From the NCBI RefSeq assembly GCF_002803155.1, contig NZ_NNBP01000003.1:62001-126000 (forward strand): DNA of 64,000 nucleotides. The letters run 5' to 3'. The DNA is from Streptomyces sp. CB02959. GTDB lineage: Bacteria > Actinomycetota > Actinomycetes > Streptomycetales > Streptomycetaceae. The position numbers and the translations under genes were made by a program. How positions within the stretch are numbered: the first letter of the stretch is position 1; each line of letters starts with the position of its first letter. This document shows positions 37,714 to 48,955 of the stretch, piece after piece. The notes under the pieces are model-generated. The model had not been told where the DNA came from. It did not search any database and saw only the letters and a program-made list of their open reading frames with translations.

Positions 37714-38892
37714 TCATGCTCCCTTCGCGGCCTGGAACAGCTCCGCCCGCGGGTCCGGGCCCGCGGTCGCCTCGCGATAGGACTCCAGCGCTTCCTTCGC
37801 CTTGTCGCCGAGGTCCCCGGGAACGACCACCTCTATGGTGACCAGCAGGTCACCGCGGGTGCCGTCCTTGCGGGCCGCACCCTTGCCGCGGGCCCGCATC
37901 GTGCGTCCGTTGGGTGTGCCGGCCGGCAGCTTCAGCGTGACCGGCGGGCCGCCCAGCGTCGGCACCTTGATCTCGCCGCCGAGCGCGGCCTCCGGGAAGG
38001 TGACCGGCACCGTGACGGTGAGGTTGTCGCCCTTGCGGCCGAAGACCGGGTGCTCGTCGACGTGGACGACCACGTACAGGTCGCCGGCCGGGCCGCCGTG
38101 CTCGCCCGGGGCGCCCTTGCCGCGCAGCCGGATGCGCTGCCCGTCCGAGACGCCCGCCGGGATGCGGACCTGCATCGTGCGGGCGCTGGACGCGCGCCCG
38201 CTGCCCTTGCAGACCTCGCAGGGCTCCTGGGCGATCAGGCCGCGGCCCTTGCAGTCGGCGCACGGGTCGGTGAGCGAGAAGCCGCCGCCCGCGCCCCGGC
38301 TGACCTGGCCGGTGCCGACACAGGTCGGGCAGACCCGAGGCGTACCGTTTTTGTCGCCGGTGCCGGAACACGCCTTGCAGGGCGCCTGGCTGGACATCCG
38401 CAGCGGGACCGTGGCCCCGTCGACCGCCTCGGTGAAGCTGAGCGTCACCTCGGACTCGATGTCCTGGCCGCGGCGCGGCTGCGTGCGGGTGGTGGCGCCG
38501 CCGCGGTTGAAGAGGCCGCCGAAGACGTCCCCGATCCCGCCGCCGAAGCCACCGGACCCGGTGGTTCCGCCCGCGCCCCCGGCGCCCCCGAAGAGGTCGC
38601 CGAGGTCGAAGTTGAAGCTTCCCCCGCCGCCGGGGCCGGGCCGGAAGCCGCCGTTGCCGAAAAGTGCGCGGGCGTCGTCGTACTCCTTGCGGCGCTTGGC
38701 GTCGCCGAGCACGTCGTTGGCCTCGGAGATCTCCTTGAAGCGCTCCTCGGCCTTGGCGTCGCCCTTGTTGGCGTCCGGGTGGAACTCGCGGGCGAGCTTG
38801 CGGTACGCCTTCTTGATCTCCGCCTCGGTGGCGTCCTTGGGGACGCCGAGGACCTTGTAGTAGTCCTTCTCGACGAAGTCCTTGGTGCTCAT
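37714..38892 (-). CDS. dnaJ: Chaperone DnaJ
   Basis: A 392-aa type I J-protein that delivers substrates to DnaK and stimulates its ATPase. The J-domain (about 8-75) holds HPD at 38-40; a Gly/Phe-rich linker (about 80-135) follows; the four zinc repeats CKACSGTG, CPTCVGTG, CADCKGRG and CEVCKGSG form the cysteine-rich region; the rest is the two beta-barrel substrate-binding domains (IPAGVSDGQRIRLRGKG). Third gene of the HspR-controlled operon, with the hspR start one base beyond its stop. Confidence 0.97.
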   Translation of the reverse strand: MSTKDFVEKDYYKVLGVPKDATEAEIKKAYRKLAREFHPDANKGDAKAEERFKEISEANDVLGDAKRRKEYDDARALFGNGGFRPGPGGGGSFNFDLGDLFGGAGGAGGTTGSGGFGGGIGDVFGGLFNRGGATTRTQPRRGQDIESEVTLSFTEAVDGATVPLRMSSQAPCKACSGTGDKNGTPRVCPTCVGTGQVSRGAGGGFSLTDPCADCKGRGLIAQEPCEVCKGSGRASSARTMQVRIPAGVSDGQRIRLRGKGAPGEHGGPAGDLYVVVHVDEHPVFGRKGDNLTVTVPVTFPEAALGGEIKVPTLGGPPVTLKLPAGTPNGRTMRARGKGAARKDGTRGDLLVTIEVVVPGDLGDKAKEALESYREATAGPDPRAELFQAAKGA

Positions 38893-38937
38893 CCTCGACG
38901 TCCCTCCTTCCGGGCGGTTCTCTCGTCGGCCCGTACG

Positions 38938-39620
38938 TCAGCCCTTGTCCGGGCCACCGCTCTCCTTGTCCGCACCCTTGGCACCCTTGGCTCCCTTGCC
39001 GCCCTTGGCGCCCTTGGTCTCCTCCTCGGAGGCGGACTTGGCGTTCTGCGCGCCCGGCTGCGGCTCGGCGACCGCGACCCGCGCGGGGCGGATCGTGCGC
39101 TCACCGATGCGATACCCGGGCTGCAGGATGGCGACGCATGTCGTCTCCGTGACATCGGGCGCGTACGAGTGCATCAGCGCTTCGTGGATCGTCGGGTCGA
39201 AGGGCTCGCCCTCCTTGCCGAACTGCTGCAGACCGAGCTTGGCGGCCACGGTCTCCAGCGACTCGGCCACCGACTTGAAGCCGCCGACCAACTCGCCGTG
39301 CTCCCGGGCCCGACCGATGTCGTCGAGCACGGGCAGGAGCTCGGACAGCAGGTTCGCCGCGGCGAGCTCCTTGACGGTCACGCGGTCGCGCTCCACCCGG
39401 CGGCGGTAGTTCTGGTACTCCGCCTGGAGCCGCTGGAGATCAGCGGTGCGCTCGTTGACTGCGGTGCGCGCCTGGTCCAACTGGGCCTGGAGCGCTACGT
39501 CCTGGACGTCCCCGGCCGGGGCCGAGCCCGCCTTGTCGGCGGACTCGGCCTGTGCCGCGTCTTCGGAAGCGGCATCGGAAGGGACGTCGGGCTTCTCGTC
39601 GAAGCCCGGGGTCTCCTCCG

Positions 39621-39624
<4 letters not shown>
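38938..39624 (-). CDS. grpE: Nucleotide-exchange factor GrpE
   Basis: A 228-aa GrpE that releases ADP from DnaK. A disordered acidic lead (1-45) precedes the long dimerisation helix ([33 protein letters not shown]) and the beta-wing with the signature [10 protein letters not shown]. The C-terminal tail is Lys/Gly-rich with repeated [11 protein letters not shown], longer than usual for the family. Its GTG start overlaps the dnaK stop by 4 nt. Confidence 0.96.
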
Positions 39625-41480
<1,856 letters not shown>

Positions 41481-41498
41481 TTCGATTCCTCCAGCTGA

Positions 41499-41519
41499 CT
41501 TGAGTGGAACAGGCTCAAG
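41499..41519. promoter_or_regulatory. HAIR operator 1 of the dnaK operon
   Basis: CTTGAGT-N7-GCTCAAG, a near-perfect HspR element, ends 19 bp upstream of the dnaK start codon. Confidence 0.88.
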
Positions 41520-41551
41520 GGTGCAACACCGATCCGGACCTGTCAACAGAC

Positions 41552-41570
41552 CTGAGTCGGGGCCGCTCAA
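41552..41570. promoter_or_regulatory. HAIR operator 2 of the dnaK operon
   Basis: CTGAGT-N7-GCTCAA, a slightly degenerate HspR element 33 bp beyond operator 1. Tandem HAIR sites at the dnaK promoter are known for Streptomyces. Confidence 0.75.
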
Positions 41571-41813
41571 CTTTTATGTCGCCCTTATCGTCACCAGGCC
41601 ATTCCGGAGGACGCTGGGGACGGGCGGGCGGTTGCCCGCGCGACACAGATCACCGGCCGGGCGCCTTCATGGGGCCCGGAATACTGGGTAACCTCAGCGC
41701 AGACCCAAAAAGTTACCGCTTAGTAATTCCGCTCAGATCTCCGCGCCCGGCCGTTCCGATCGCGCGGTTCCCTCCGTCTTTCGCCCGCTCTCGCAGGTCC
41801 GAGGAGCCCCCAA

Positions 41814-44084
41814 ATGCAACTCGCCGCGATCATCGTGTCGCTGGTCCTAATCGCGGTCGGCGTCGCGCTGTTCGGCCGTGCCATCCTGCAGATCTTCCGC
41901 CAGGTCCGGCTCGGTCAGCCCGTGCCCGCCGGCTCCCGCACCGACGAGCCCGTGCAGCGCACGGTCACCTTGGCCAAGGAGTTCGTCGGCCACACCCGGA
42001 TGAACCGCTGGGGCGTCGTCGGCGTGGCGCACTGGTTCGTGGCGGTGGGCTTCCTGACGCTGCTGCTGACGATCGTCAACGCCATCGGCCAGCTCTTCAA
42101 GGCCGACTGGCTCCTGCCCGTCATCGGCAACTGGCTGCCCTGGGAGCTGTATGTCGAGGGCATGGGCACCCTGACGACCGTCGGCATCGTCGTCCTGATC
42201 GTCATCCGGCAGCTGAACCGTCCTGGCGGGGCGGGCCGCAAGTCCCGCTTCTCGGGGTCCAACACCGGCCAGGCGTACTTCGTCGAGACCGTCATCCTGA
42301 TCGTCGGCATCTGCATCGTCACGCTGCACGCCCTAGAGGGCGCCCAGCACGGCGTCGACCACTACGAGCCCGCGTACTTCCTCTCGTACCCGCTGGTCGC
42401 GGCCTTCAAGGGGATGAGCGTCGGCACGCTGCAGAACCTCACCTACTTCTTCGCCGGCCTGAAGATCGCCACCTCGTTCATCTGGATGATCACGGTCGCC
42501 CTCAAGACCGACATGGGCGTGGCCTGGCACCGGTTCCTGGCCTTCCCCAACATCTGGTTCAAGCGTGAGGCGGACGGCGGCACGGCGCTGGGCGCGCTCC
42601 AGCCGATGACGTCGGCGGGCAAGCCGATCGACTTCGAAGACCCGGGCGAGGACGACCAGTTCGGCGTCTCCCAGGTCGAGCACTTCTCGTGGAAGGGCCT
42701 GCTGGACTTCTCCACCTGCACCGAGTGCGGGCGCTGCCAGTCGCAGTGCCCCGCGTGGAACACCGGCAAGCCGCTCTCCCCGAAGCTGCTGATCATGTCG
42801 CTGCGCGACCATGCGCACGCCAAGGCCCCGTACCTGCTCGCCGGCGGCGGCAAGGACATGGAGGGCGAGGAGAAGGCGACCGAGGAGCAGCTCAAGGACG
42901 TCCCGGCGGCCGCCCTCGCCGAGGCCGAGCGCCCGCTGATCGGCACCCTCGAAGAGAACGGCGTCATCGACCCCGACGTCCTGTGGTCCTGCACCACCTG
43001 CGGCGCCTGCGTCGAGCAGTGCCCGGTCGACATCGAGCACGTCGACCACATCGTCGACATGCGCCGCTACCAGGTCATGATCGAGTCCGCGTTCCCGTCC
43101 GAGGCGGGCACGATGCTCAAGAACCTGGAGAAGAAGGGCAACCCCTGGGGCCTGGCCAAGAAGCAGCGTCTGGCCTGGACCAAGGAGGTCGACTTCGAGA
43201 TCCCGGTCGTCGGCAAGGACATCGAGGACCTCACCGAGGTCGACTACCTCTACTGGGTCGGCTGCGCCGGCGCCCTGGAGGACCGCGCCAAGAAGACCAC
43301 CAAGGCGTTCGCCGAGCTGCTGCACATCGCGGGCGTGAAGTTCGCGATCATGGGCGGCGACGAGGCGTGCACCGGTGACTCCGCCCGCCGCCTGGGCAAC
43401 GAGTTCCTCTTCCAGCAGCTCGGCCAGCAGAACGTCGAGGCCCTGAACATGGCCTTCGGCGAGGACGGCGAGGACGAGTCGACGAAGAAGCCCAAGGCGT
43501 CGAAGAAGATCGTCGCGACCTGCCCGCACTGCCTCAACACGCTCGGCAACGAGTACCCGCAGCTCGGCGGCGACTACGAGGTGATCCACCACACGCAGCT
43601 GCTGCAGCACCTGGTCGACGAGGGCAAGCTCATCCCGGTCACCCCGGTCGAGGGCATCATCACGTACCACGACCCGTGCTACCTGGGCCGCCACAACAAG
43701 ATCTACACGCCGCCGCGCGAGATCATCGAAAAGGTCCCGGGCCTGCGGAACGAGGAGATGCACCGCCACAAGGAGCGCGGCTTCTGCTGCGGCGCCGGCG
43801 GCGCCCGGATGTGGATGGAGGAGCGGATCGGCAAGCGCATCAACAACGAGCGCGTCGACGAGGCCCTCTCGCTCAACCCCGACATCGTCTCGACGGCCTG
43901 CCCGTTCTGCCTCGTCATGCTGACGGACTCCGTCAACGGCAAGAAGAACGACGGCAAGGCCAAGGAGTCCATCCAGGTCGTCGACGTCGCCCAGCTGCTG
44001 CTGGACTCCGTCAAGACCCCGCTGGACCCGCCGGCGGACGAGGAGGAGCCGGCGGACGCACCGGAGCCGGCACCGGTGAAGTAA
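41814..44084 (+). CDS. Membrane Fe-S oxidoreductase, EtfD-like (heterodisulfide-reductase fold)
   Basis: A 756-aa protein. About six TM helices in residues 1-240 include histidine-bearing segments that could bind heme (GVAHWFVAVGFLTLLL). Two ferredoxin-type cysteine clusters follow: CTECGRCQSQCP (about 301-312) and CTTCGACVEQCP (about 393-404). Two CCG domains, with CPHCLNTLGNEY and FCCGAGGARM (about 658), are as in heterodisulfide reductase HdrB. The layout matches mycobacterial EtfD (Rv0338c), which passes electrons from fatty-acid oxidation flavoprotein ETF to menaquinone; that role is inferred from architecture. The tail is Glu/Pro-rich. AGGAG precedes the ATG. Divergent from the dnaK operon. 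Confidence 0.88.
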   Translation: MQLAAIIVSLVLIAVGVALFGRAILQIFRQVRLGQPVPAGSRTDEPVQRTVTLAKEFVGHTRMNRWGVVGVAHWFVAVGFLTLLLTIVNAIGQLFKADWLLPVIGNWLPWELYVEGMGTLTTVGIVVLIVIRQLNRPGGAGRKSRFSGSNTGQAYFVETVILIVGICIVTLHALEGAQHGVDHYEPAYFLSYPLVAAFKGMSVGTLQNLTYFFAGLKIATSFIWMITVALKTDMGVAWHRFLAFPNIWFKREADGGTALGALQPMTSAGKPIDFEDPGEDDQFGVSQVEHFSWKGLLDFSTCTECGRCQSQCPAWNTGKPLSPKLLIMSLRDHAHAKAPYLLAGGGKDMEGEEKATEEQLKDVPAAALAEAERPLIGTLEENGVIDPDVLWSCTTCGACVEQCPVDIEHVDHIVDMRRYQVMIESAFPSEAGTMLKNLEKKGNPWGLAKKQRLAWTKEVDFEIPVVGKDIEDLTEVDYLYWVGCAGALEDRAKKTTKAFAELLHIAGVKFAIMGGDEACTGDSARRLGNEFLFQQLGQQNVEALNMAFGEDGEDESTKKPKASKKIVATCPHCLNTLGNEYPQLGGDYEVIHHTQLLQHLVDEGKLIPVTPVEGIITYHDPCYLGRHNKIYTPPREIIEKVPGLRNEEMHRHKERGFCCGAGGARMWMEERIGKRINNERVDEALSLNPDIVSTACPFCLVMLTDSVNGKKNDGKAKESIQVVDVAQLLLDSVKTPLDPPADEEEPADAPEPAPVK

Positions 44085-44099
44085 CCCTCGCCACACCAG

Positions 44100-44135
44100 G
44101 AAGACGGCCGGTCCCCTCGGGGACCGGCCGTCTTC
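44100..44135 (+). terminator. Intrinsic terminator of the Fe-S oxidoreductase gene
   Basis: A long perfect GC-rich stem ending near a very short loop, followed by GCCTTTTTT: a classical hairpin plus T-run, rare in this genome. Confidence 0.92.
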
Positions 44136-44329
44136 GCCTTTTTTCCGGCCATCAACGGGAGGGGCCGGGGCTGCGGGCGCGGATACGGCAACCCCGCGGC
44201 GGGACGCCCGGCGACGTGCGAGGACCCCCAGGGGATACCCCCTAGGGGATGTCACAGCTCGGCTCCAAAGGGCCACCACTCCTCCATCGCGGCCCCACCC
44301 ATGCCACGGGACCAGGTACTTTCGAAAGC

Positions 44330-45271
44330 GTGGCTGGATTCAGGATGGGTCGCGGACGGGATGCCCGTCCCGCGCAGGACGGACAGCAGGTGGGGCAGCA
44401 GGGGCCGCACGGGTACGGGCCGCCCCCGTCGTACGGGCAGCAGCCCCCGCAGGGGCAGTGGCAGCCCGCGCCGCCGGCGTACGGCGCTCCCCAGGGCGGG
44501 CCGAGCCCGCAGGGGCAGCCCGAGTACTTCGGCGACGGCGACGGCGGCTACCAGGCGTCCGAGCCCCCGTACGCGCCCTACGACAACCGCAACAACGCAC
44601 CGGGGCACACCCAGCAGTTCAGCGTCAACGAGGCGGACGCCTACGGCCCGTACGGGGACGGGGCGGGCGACGGCGAGTACGCGCAGGGCGGCACCTACCG
44701 CGCCGGCCAGAGCAGCGCGCCCCCGGCCGGTCCGCGGCTGCCGTGGAAGCAGCTGCTGTCCGGCATCGTGCTGCGGCCCACACCCACGTTCTGGCAGATG
44801 CGGGACCACGCGCTGTGGGCCCCGGCGCTGATCGTCACCTTCGTCTACGGCCTGCTCGCGGTCTTCGGCTTCGACAAGGCCCGCGAGGACGTGCTCAACC
44901 AGACGATCGGCAACAGCATCCCCTGGGTGCTGATCACCTCGGCGATGTTCATCCTGGGCAGCCTGATCCTGGGCGCGGTCACCCACACCATGGCCCGCCA
45001 GCTGGGCGGCGACGGTGCCTGGCAGCCGACCATCGGCCTGTCCATGCTGATCATGACGATCCCGGACGCGCCGCGGCTGCTCTTCGCCATCTTCCTGGGC
45101 GGCGACAGTCCGCTGGTCCAGGTGCTGGGGTGGGCCACCTGGCTCGCCACCGGCTACCTGCTGACCTCCATGGTCAGCAAGTCGCACGACCTGCCGTGGC
45201 CCAAGGCCCTGGGCGCCGCCGCGATCCAACTGGTCGCGCTGCTGGCGCTGGTGAAGCTCGGCACGCTGTAG
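44330..45271 (+). CDS. Yip1-family membrane protein
   Basis: A 313-aa protein. The first 150 residues are a disordered Gln/Gly/Pro/Tyr-rich tail (GQQPPQGQWQ-type repeats). A Yip1-like domain with about five TM helices follows (VLRPTPTFWQMRDHALWAPALIVTFVYGLL ... HDLPWPKALGAAAIQLVALLALV). The GTG at 44330 (AGFRMGRGRD) is taken as start; an ATG five codons later has no Shine-Dalgarno. Family members are involved in membrane organisation in eukaryotes; the bacterial role is unknown. A very long hairpin follows. Confidence 0.8.
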   Translation: MAGFRMGRGRDARPAQDGQQVGQQGPHGYGPPPSYGQQPPQGQWQPAPPAYGAPQGGPSPQGQPEYFGDGDGGYQASEPPYAPYDNRNNAPGHTQQFSVNEADAYGPYGDGAGDGEYAQGGTYRAGQSSAPPAGPRLPWKQLLSGIVLRPTPTFWQMRDHALWAPALIVTFVYGLLAVFGFDKAREDVLNQTIGNSIPWVLITSAMFILGSLILGAVTHTMARQLGGDGAWQPTIGLSMLIMTIPDAPRLLFAIFLGGDSPLVQVLGWATWLATGYLLTSMVSKSHDLPWPKALGAAAIQLVALLALVKLGTL

Positions 45272-45302
45272 CCGAGCGCGCGGCGCGGTCCGGCCCACGG
45301 AA

Positions 45303-45355
45303 GAGGGGCCCGTTGCGGGAGACGTCCACGACGTACCTCCCGCAACGGGCCCCTC
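45303..45355. terminator. 19-bp hairpin between convergent Yip1 and SGNH genes
   Basis: A perfect 19-bp stem with a 15-nt loop; serves both convergent genes. Confidence 0.85.
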
Positions 45356-45397
45356 GCCGTACCGGGGGCGGGCCCGGTCACCGCTTCCGGCGGCCGG

Positions 45398-46984
45398 TCA
45401 GGCGAACCGCTGGCCCGCCGAACCGTCGCACTTCTGGAGCCGCAGCGGGTCCTTCGCCGCGCCCAGCGTCAGGCACAGCGACGGGGCCGCGGTCGGGCGG
45501 AGGGTGCCGCCGTCCCGGGCGAACTGCTGGTTGGCCCCGCCCGAGCAGTTCCACAGCACCAGCGCGGCGCCGGCCTCGTAGCGGGCGCCCGGCACGTCCA
45601 GGCACCTCGCCTGGCTCAGCTCCACGTGCAGCGACTGCCGGTCCTGGTCGTACCACCAGCCCTGGTTGCGCTGCCCGTTGCAGTCCCAGCCGCCGACCGC
45701 GGTGCCGTTGCGGGACAGCCCGCCGGTGGCGTCCACGCAGGTACCGGTCGCGGCGTTCTTCAGCGGCCGGTAGGCGTCGTCCCAGGCGCCCGGGTACAGC
45801 TTGGGCTGCCCGGTGTTCGCCGGATCGGCGCAGGACGCCTCCCGCAGTTGCGGCGCCGCGTACAGCTGCGTCAGGCAGGACGCGAACGCGCCGTGCCCGC
45901 GGACGTTGGGGTGGAAGGACTGGCGGACCGAATTGGCGTCCGGCGGGAAGGGGTTGGAGACGTTGACGTACAGCCCGCGGGCCCAGGTCTCCGGCATGCA
46001 CACCTCGTGCCCGTGGAAGAGCCGCGAGGAGTCGAGGTAGGTGACACCGGTGTCCTGCGCGATCTTGCGCACACCGCGTTCGAAGGCCGGCACCGCCGAG
46101 TCGCGCCCCCAGCCGGAGTCCGAGGTGTACCCGGTGCACCCGCCCGGGATCTTCCCGGGGAAGTTCGGATTGTCCTCGACGTCCGGGCCGATCGGGCTCG
46201 GGTACGACATCACCACGAACCGGTAGTCGCCGTCGGCGTACCCGGCGCCCCGCATCACGGTCCGCAGGTCCCGCACCGTCGCCTCGACCTTCGGCACCAG
46301 TCCGTCGACCCGGGACTGCCAGCCCGGCTGGTACTTGGGCTCGCAGGTCCCCTGGAGCAGGAACCAGCGCTCCACGCAGTCGGTTATCACCGGCCCGAAC
46401 TGGAGGTCGTCGTTGGCCCCGGCGACCAGCAGCACCATTTTCAGCCGGGTGTTGCGCGCCGCGACGGCCAGGCTGTCGCTCTGCACCAGTTCATCGGGGT
46501 ACTGCTTGCTGCCGCCGATCCGGATGTTGCCGGTGTACGCGCCCGAGCACGCGACGTTGTACGTCACGTCCGCCGCGATACCGGTCCGGTGGATCGCCGA
46601 ATCCGGCGACCGGTGGCACCAGTTGGTGGGCCCGTCGGTCCCCGCCTCGTACGTCCCGACGCCCTCCCCGGAGATCTCGCTGTCGCCCAGCGAGATCAGC
46701 GAGGTCTTCCGCTCGTCGAGCGGCCGCACGGCGGAGTCGCCGTAGAGCTTCGTCGCCTGCTGCGCCCGGATCCGCTCCAGTTCCGGCGACAGCGGCTGGG
46801 CGGCCGGCCGCCCGGCCGCCGTTGCGGTTCCCGCCGCCGGACTTCCGACGCCGACGGCGCTCGCACCGGCCGCCGTCACCGTGAAAGCGGCGGTCAGCGC
46901 CGCCGCCGACACCGCCACGGCGGCCCGCAACCGCCGCCCTCGTCCACGTCCGCTCCACCGCGGCCCGCGTCTCGCACGCACCAT
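45398..46984 (-). CDS. Secreted SGNH hydrolase with C-terminal ricin-type lectin domain
   Basis: A 528-aa exported esterase-like enzyme. The twin-Arg-like basic lead and hydrophobic stretch (about 20-44) form a long signal peptide. The SGNH domain (about 94-385) has block I LISLGDSEISGEG (Ser at 102), block III VAGANDDLQFG, and block V SFHPNVRGHGAFA (catalytic His). Paired cysteines suit an extracellular protein. A ricin B (QxW) domain (about 400-528) shows GTCVDATGG, NQGWWYDQDRQSLHV, QARCLDVPG, and NQQFARDGG, so it probably binds polysaccharide. GGAGGGG lies before the ATG. The substrate is unknown. Confidence 0.92.
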   Translation of the reverse strand: MVRARRGPRWSGRGRGRRLRAAVAVSAAALTAAFTVTAAGASAVGVGSPAAGTATAAGRPAAQPLSPELERIRAQQATKLYGDSAVRPLDERKTSLISLGDSEISGEGVGTYEAGTDGPTNWCHRSPDSAIHRTGIAADVTYNVACSGAYTGNIRIGGSKQYPDELVQSDSLAVAARNTRLKMVLLVAGANDDLQFGPVITDCVERWFLLQGTCEPKYQPGWQSRVDGLVPKVEATVRDLRTVMRGAGYADGDYRFVVMSYPSPIGPDVEDNPNFPGKIPGGCTGYTSDSGWGRDSAVPAFERGVRKIAQDTGVTYLDSSRLFHGHEVCMPETWARGLYVNVSNPFPPDANSVRQSFHPNVRGHGAFASCLTQLYAAPQLREASCADPANTGQPKLYPGAWDDAYRPLKNAATGTCVDATGGLSRNGTAVGGWDCNGQRNQGWWYDQDRQSLHVELSQARCLDVPGARYEAGAALVLWNCSGGANQQFARDGGTLRPTAAPSLCLTLGAAKDPLRLQKCDGSAGQRFA

Positions 46985-47086
46985 TGGGGCTCCCCTCCGG
47001 TCTGCTGTTACCGCCGGTTTCTACTCGGAGGTAGTGACCGGTGGAACACCCGGAACAGAACTGGCCGAAAGGCGTGCCACAAAATG

Positions 47087-47117
47087 CCGCGAGCCCGCAG
47101 AAAGCGCGGGCTCGCGG
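47087..47117 (-). terminator. Hairpin downstream of the phosphoribosyltransferase gene
   Basis: A perfect 12-bp stem with a 7-nt loop, 22 bp past the stop of the minus-strand gene. Confidence 0.8.
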
Positions 47118-47138
47118 AAAAGACCGTGGGGCGGTGCC

Positions 47139-47636
47139 TCAGGCGTCGAGGATCTGGCCCTCGCGCCGGACCACCGGCGGCTCGACGCTCCACGGGAAGT
47201 TGATCCAGTCGTCCGTGCGCTTCCAGACGTACTCGCACTTCACCAGCGAGTGCGACTTCTCATAGATCACCGCGCTGCGGACCTCGGCGACGGTGCCCAG
47301 GCAGAAGTCGTGCACCAGCTTGAGCGTCTTGCCGGTGTCGGCGACGTCGTCCGCGATCAGCACCTTCTTGTCCGAGAAGTCGATCGCGTTCGGCACCGGC
47401 GCGAGCATCACCGGCATCTCCAGGGTGGTGCCCACCCCGGTGTAGAACTCGACATTCACCAGGTGAATGTTCTTGCAGTCCAGCGCGTACGCCAGTCCGC
47501 CGGCCACGAACACGCCGCCCCGGGCGATCGACAGCACGATGTCGGGCTCGTACCCGTCATCCGCGATCGTCTGCGCCAGCTCGCGGATGGCTCCGCCGAA
47601 CCGCTCGTACGTCAGGTTCTCCCGCACGTCACCCAC
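47139..47636 (-). CDS. Purine-type phosphoribosyltransferase (type I)
   Basis: A 165-aa PRTase. The fold motifs are IVLSIARGGVFVAGGLAYAL and the PRPP loop VLIADDVADTGKTL, with a C-terminal VWKRTDDWINFPWSVEP hood typical of xanthine/hypoxanthine-guanine PRTases. It would salvage a purine base with PRPP. It starts with GTG at 47634-47636. The dcd gene lies 68 bp upstream on the same strand, so the two nucleotide-metabolism genes may form an operon. Exact base preference cannot be read. Confidence 0.88.
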   Translation of the reverse strand: MGDVRENLTYERFGGAIRELAQTIADDGYEPDIVLSIARGGVFVAGGLAYALDCKNIHLVNVEFYTGVGTTLEMPVMLAPVPNAIDFSDKKVLIADDVADTGKTLKLVHDFCLGTVAEVRSAVIYEKSHSLVKCEYVWKRTDDWINFPWSVEPPVVRREGQILDA

Positions 47637-47704
47637 GACTCTCCCAGACCTTCCCTTCGTCTCCGGGCCCGCACCGGCCCTGCCTCACACCTGCGAAAGG
47701 TGCC

Positions 47705-48280
47705 TCACACCTGCGAACGGTGAAAGTTCTTGAACGACCGGGACGGGGTCGGACCGCGCTGCCCCTGGTAGCGCGAGCCGTAGCGCTCGCTGCCGTACGG
47801 GTGCTCCGCCGGCGAGGTCAGCCGGAACATGCACAGCTGACCGATCTTCATCCCCGGCCACAGCTTGATCGGCAACGTCGCGACATTGCTCAGCTCCAGC
47901 GTCACGTGCCCACTGAACCCCGGGTCGATGAACCCTGCGGTCGAGTGCGTCAGCAGCCCCAGCCGCCCCAGACTGGACTTGCCCTCCAGCCGCGAGGCGA
48001 TGTCGTCGGGCAGCGAGATGACCTCGTACGTCGAGGCCAGCACGAACTCACCGGGGTGCAGGATGAACGCCTCGTCGCCCTCCGGCACGACCTCGCGGGT
48101 CAGGTCGGCCTGCTCGACGGCGGGGTCGATGTGCGGGTAGCGGTGATTCTCGAACACCCGGAAATAGCGATCGAGCCGCACATCGATGCTGGACGGCTGC
48201 ACCATCGCCGCGTCGTAGGGGTCGATGCGCACCCGACCGGCGTCGATCTCGGCCCGGATGTCCTTGTCTGAGAGAAGCAC
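47705..48280 (-). CDS. dcd: dCTP deaminase
   Basis: A 191-aa trimeric enzyme converting dCTP to dUTP. Seen: [12 protein letters not shown] at the start, [50 protein letters not shown] with the catalytic Glu downstream in GHVTLELSN, and the C-terminal lid [13 protein letters not shown]. The GTG at 48278-48280 is used since homology begins there; the Shine-Dalgarno is weak. The family also includes bifunctional dCTP deaminase/dUTPases, but the length and residues fit the plain Dcd. Confidence 0.96.
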   Translation of the reverse strand: MLLSDKDIRAEIDAGRVRIDPYDAAMVQPSSIDVRLDRYFRVFENHRYPHIDPAVEQADLTREVVPEGDEAFILHPGEFVLASTYEVISLPDDIASRLEGKSSLGRLGLLTHSTAGFIDPGFSGHVTLELSNVATLPIKLWPGMKIGQLCMFRLTSPAEHPYGSERYGSRYQGQRGPTPSRSFKNFHRSQV

Positions 48281-48420
48281 GCAGACGAGGATACGCGCCC
48301 GCACACCCCCCGCCGTACGACGAGGGCCCGGCCCCCATCAGGGACCGGGCCACAACACGCTCACCTCGACGTCGCGTCCGAAGATCACCGCCGACCTTCA
48401 CCGCGACCTCGCGACCGCCA

Positions 48421-48579
48421 CTACCGCTTGGCGTGCTCCACCGGCACCGAATGCCGCAGCCGAGCACAGCGCGGGCAGCGCAGCAGACGCCCGGGACCGA
48501 GCCGGCCGGTGGTCTGCATGGGGAACGAAGCGGTGCTGAAGACGTGCCCCTCAGCACAACGTACGACGGTGCGCTCCAT
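48421..48579 (-). CDS. 52-residue conserved protein with Cys-x2-Cys
   Basis: A very small gene (ATG 48577-48579, with GAGAGGGA upstream). The product starts MERTVVRCAEGHVFSTASFP and has LLRCPRCARLRHSVPVEHAKR at the end: one early Cys-x3-His and one C-x2-C pair, compatible with a single zinc site. I recall near-identical short proteins across Streptomyces; it may bind RNA or ribosomes, unproven. It lies between dcd and the tRNA-Gly and faces the tRNA. Confidence 0.75.
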   Translation of the reverse strand: MERTVVRCAEGHVFSTASFPMQTTGRLGPGRLLRCPRCARLRHSVPVEHAKR

Positions 48580-48848
48580 CAAGTCCCTCTCCCAACTGCG
48601 TGGACAACAAAAGCCACATTAGGGGATGAACTGGGTGCACTCGCAGGCGGCACTCCGGTGCCCCACCGTACGCCCCAACTCCCGTTCCGCGCACCCGCGT
48701 CCCGCCCCGAGGGACACCTCCGCGCGCCCCGCTCGGCGACACCTCAAAAGCACCCCGACCCACCCCCGGACATGCCGAAGACACCGCGACGCGGTGATGG
48801 GGTAGAGTGTGCGACGACGCTCCGCCTCCAGATTTGGGGCGGTGTTAC

Positions 48849-48922
48849 GCGGGTGTAGTTTAATGGTAGAACATGAGCTTCCCAAGCTCAGAGCGCGGGT
48901 TCGATTCCCGTCACCCGCTCCA
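48849..48922 (+). tRNA. tRNA-Gly (anticodon CCC)
   Basis: A 74-nt cloverleaf: acceptor GCGGGTG/CACCCGC closed perfectly, D-arm with TTTAATGGTAGAA, anticodon arm TGAGC-TTCCCAA-GCTCA (anticodon CCC, 7-nt loop), T-arm with GGGTTCGATTCCC, discriminator T and an encoded CCA. A terminator-like hairpin follows at once. Its 3' half is repeated at 58399-58445, so it is the attachment site of an integrated element. Confidence 0.97.
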
Positions 48923-48925
48923 TAG
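48879..48925 (+). repeat. att repeat, proximal copy (3' part of tRNA-Gly)
   Basis: 47 bp identical to 58399-58445, running from the anticodon loop through the CCA end plus three bases. Similarity with mismatches continues through the following hairpin for another 45 bp. This is the layout of a tRNA-integrated element: intact gene at one end, partial copy at the other. Confidence 0.9.
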
Positions 48926-48926
48926 C

Positions 48927-48955
48927 GAAGGCCCAGGTCAGAGACTTGGGCCTTC
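48927..48955 (+). terminator. Hairpin after tRNA-Gly
   Basis: A 13-bp stem with one G-T pair directly follows the tRNA and resembles the hairpin at the distal copy. Confidence 0.75.
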
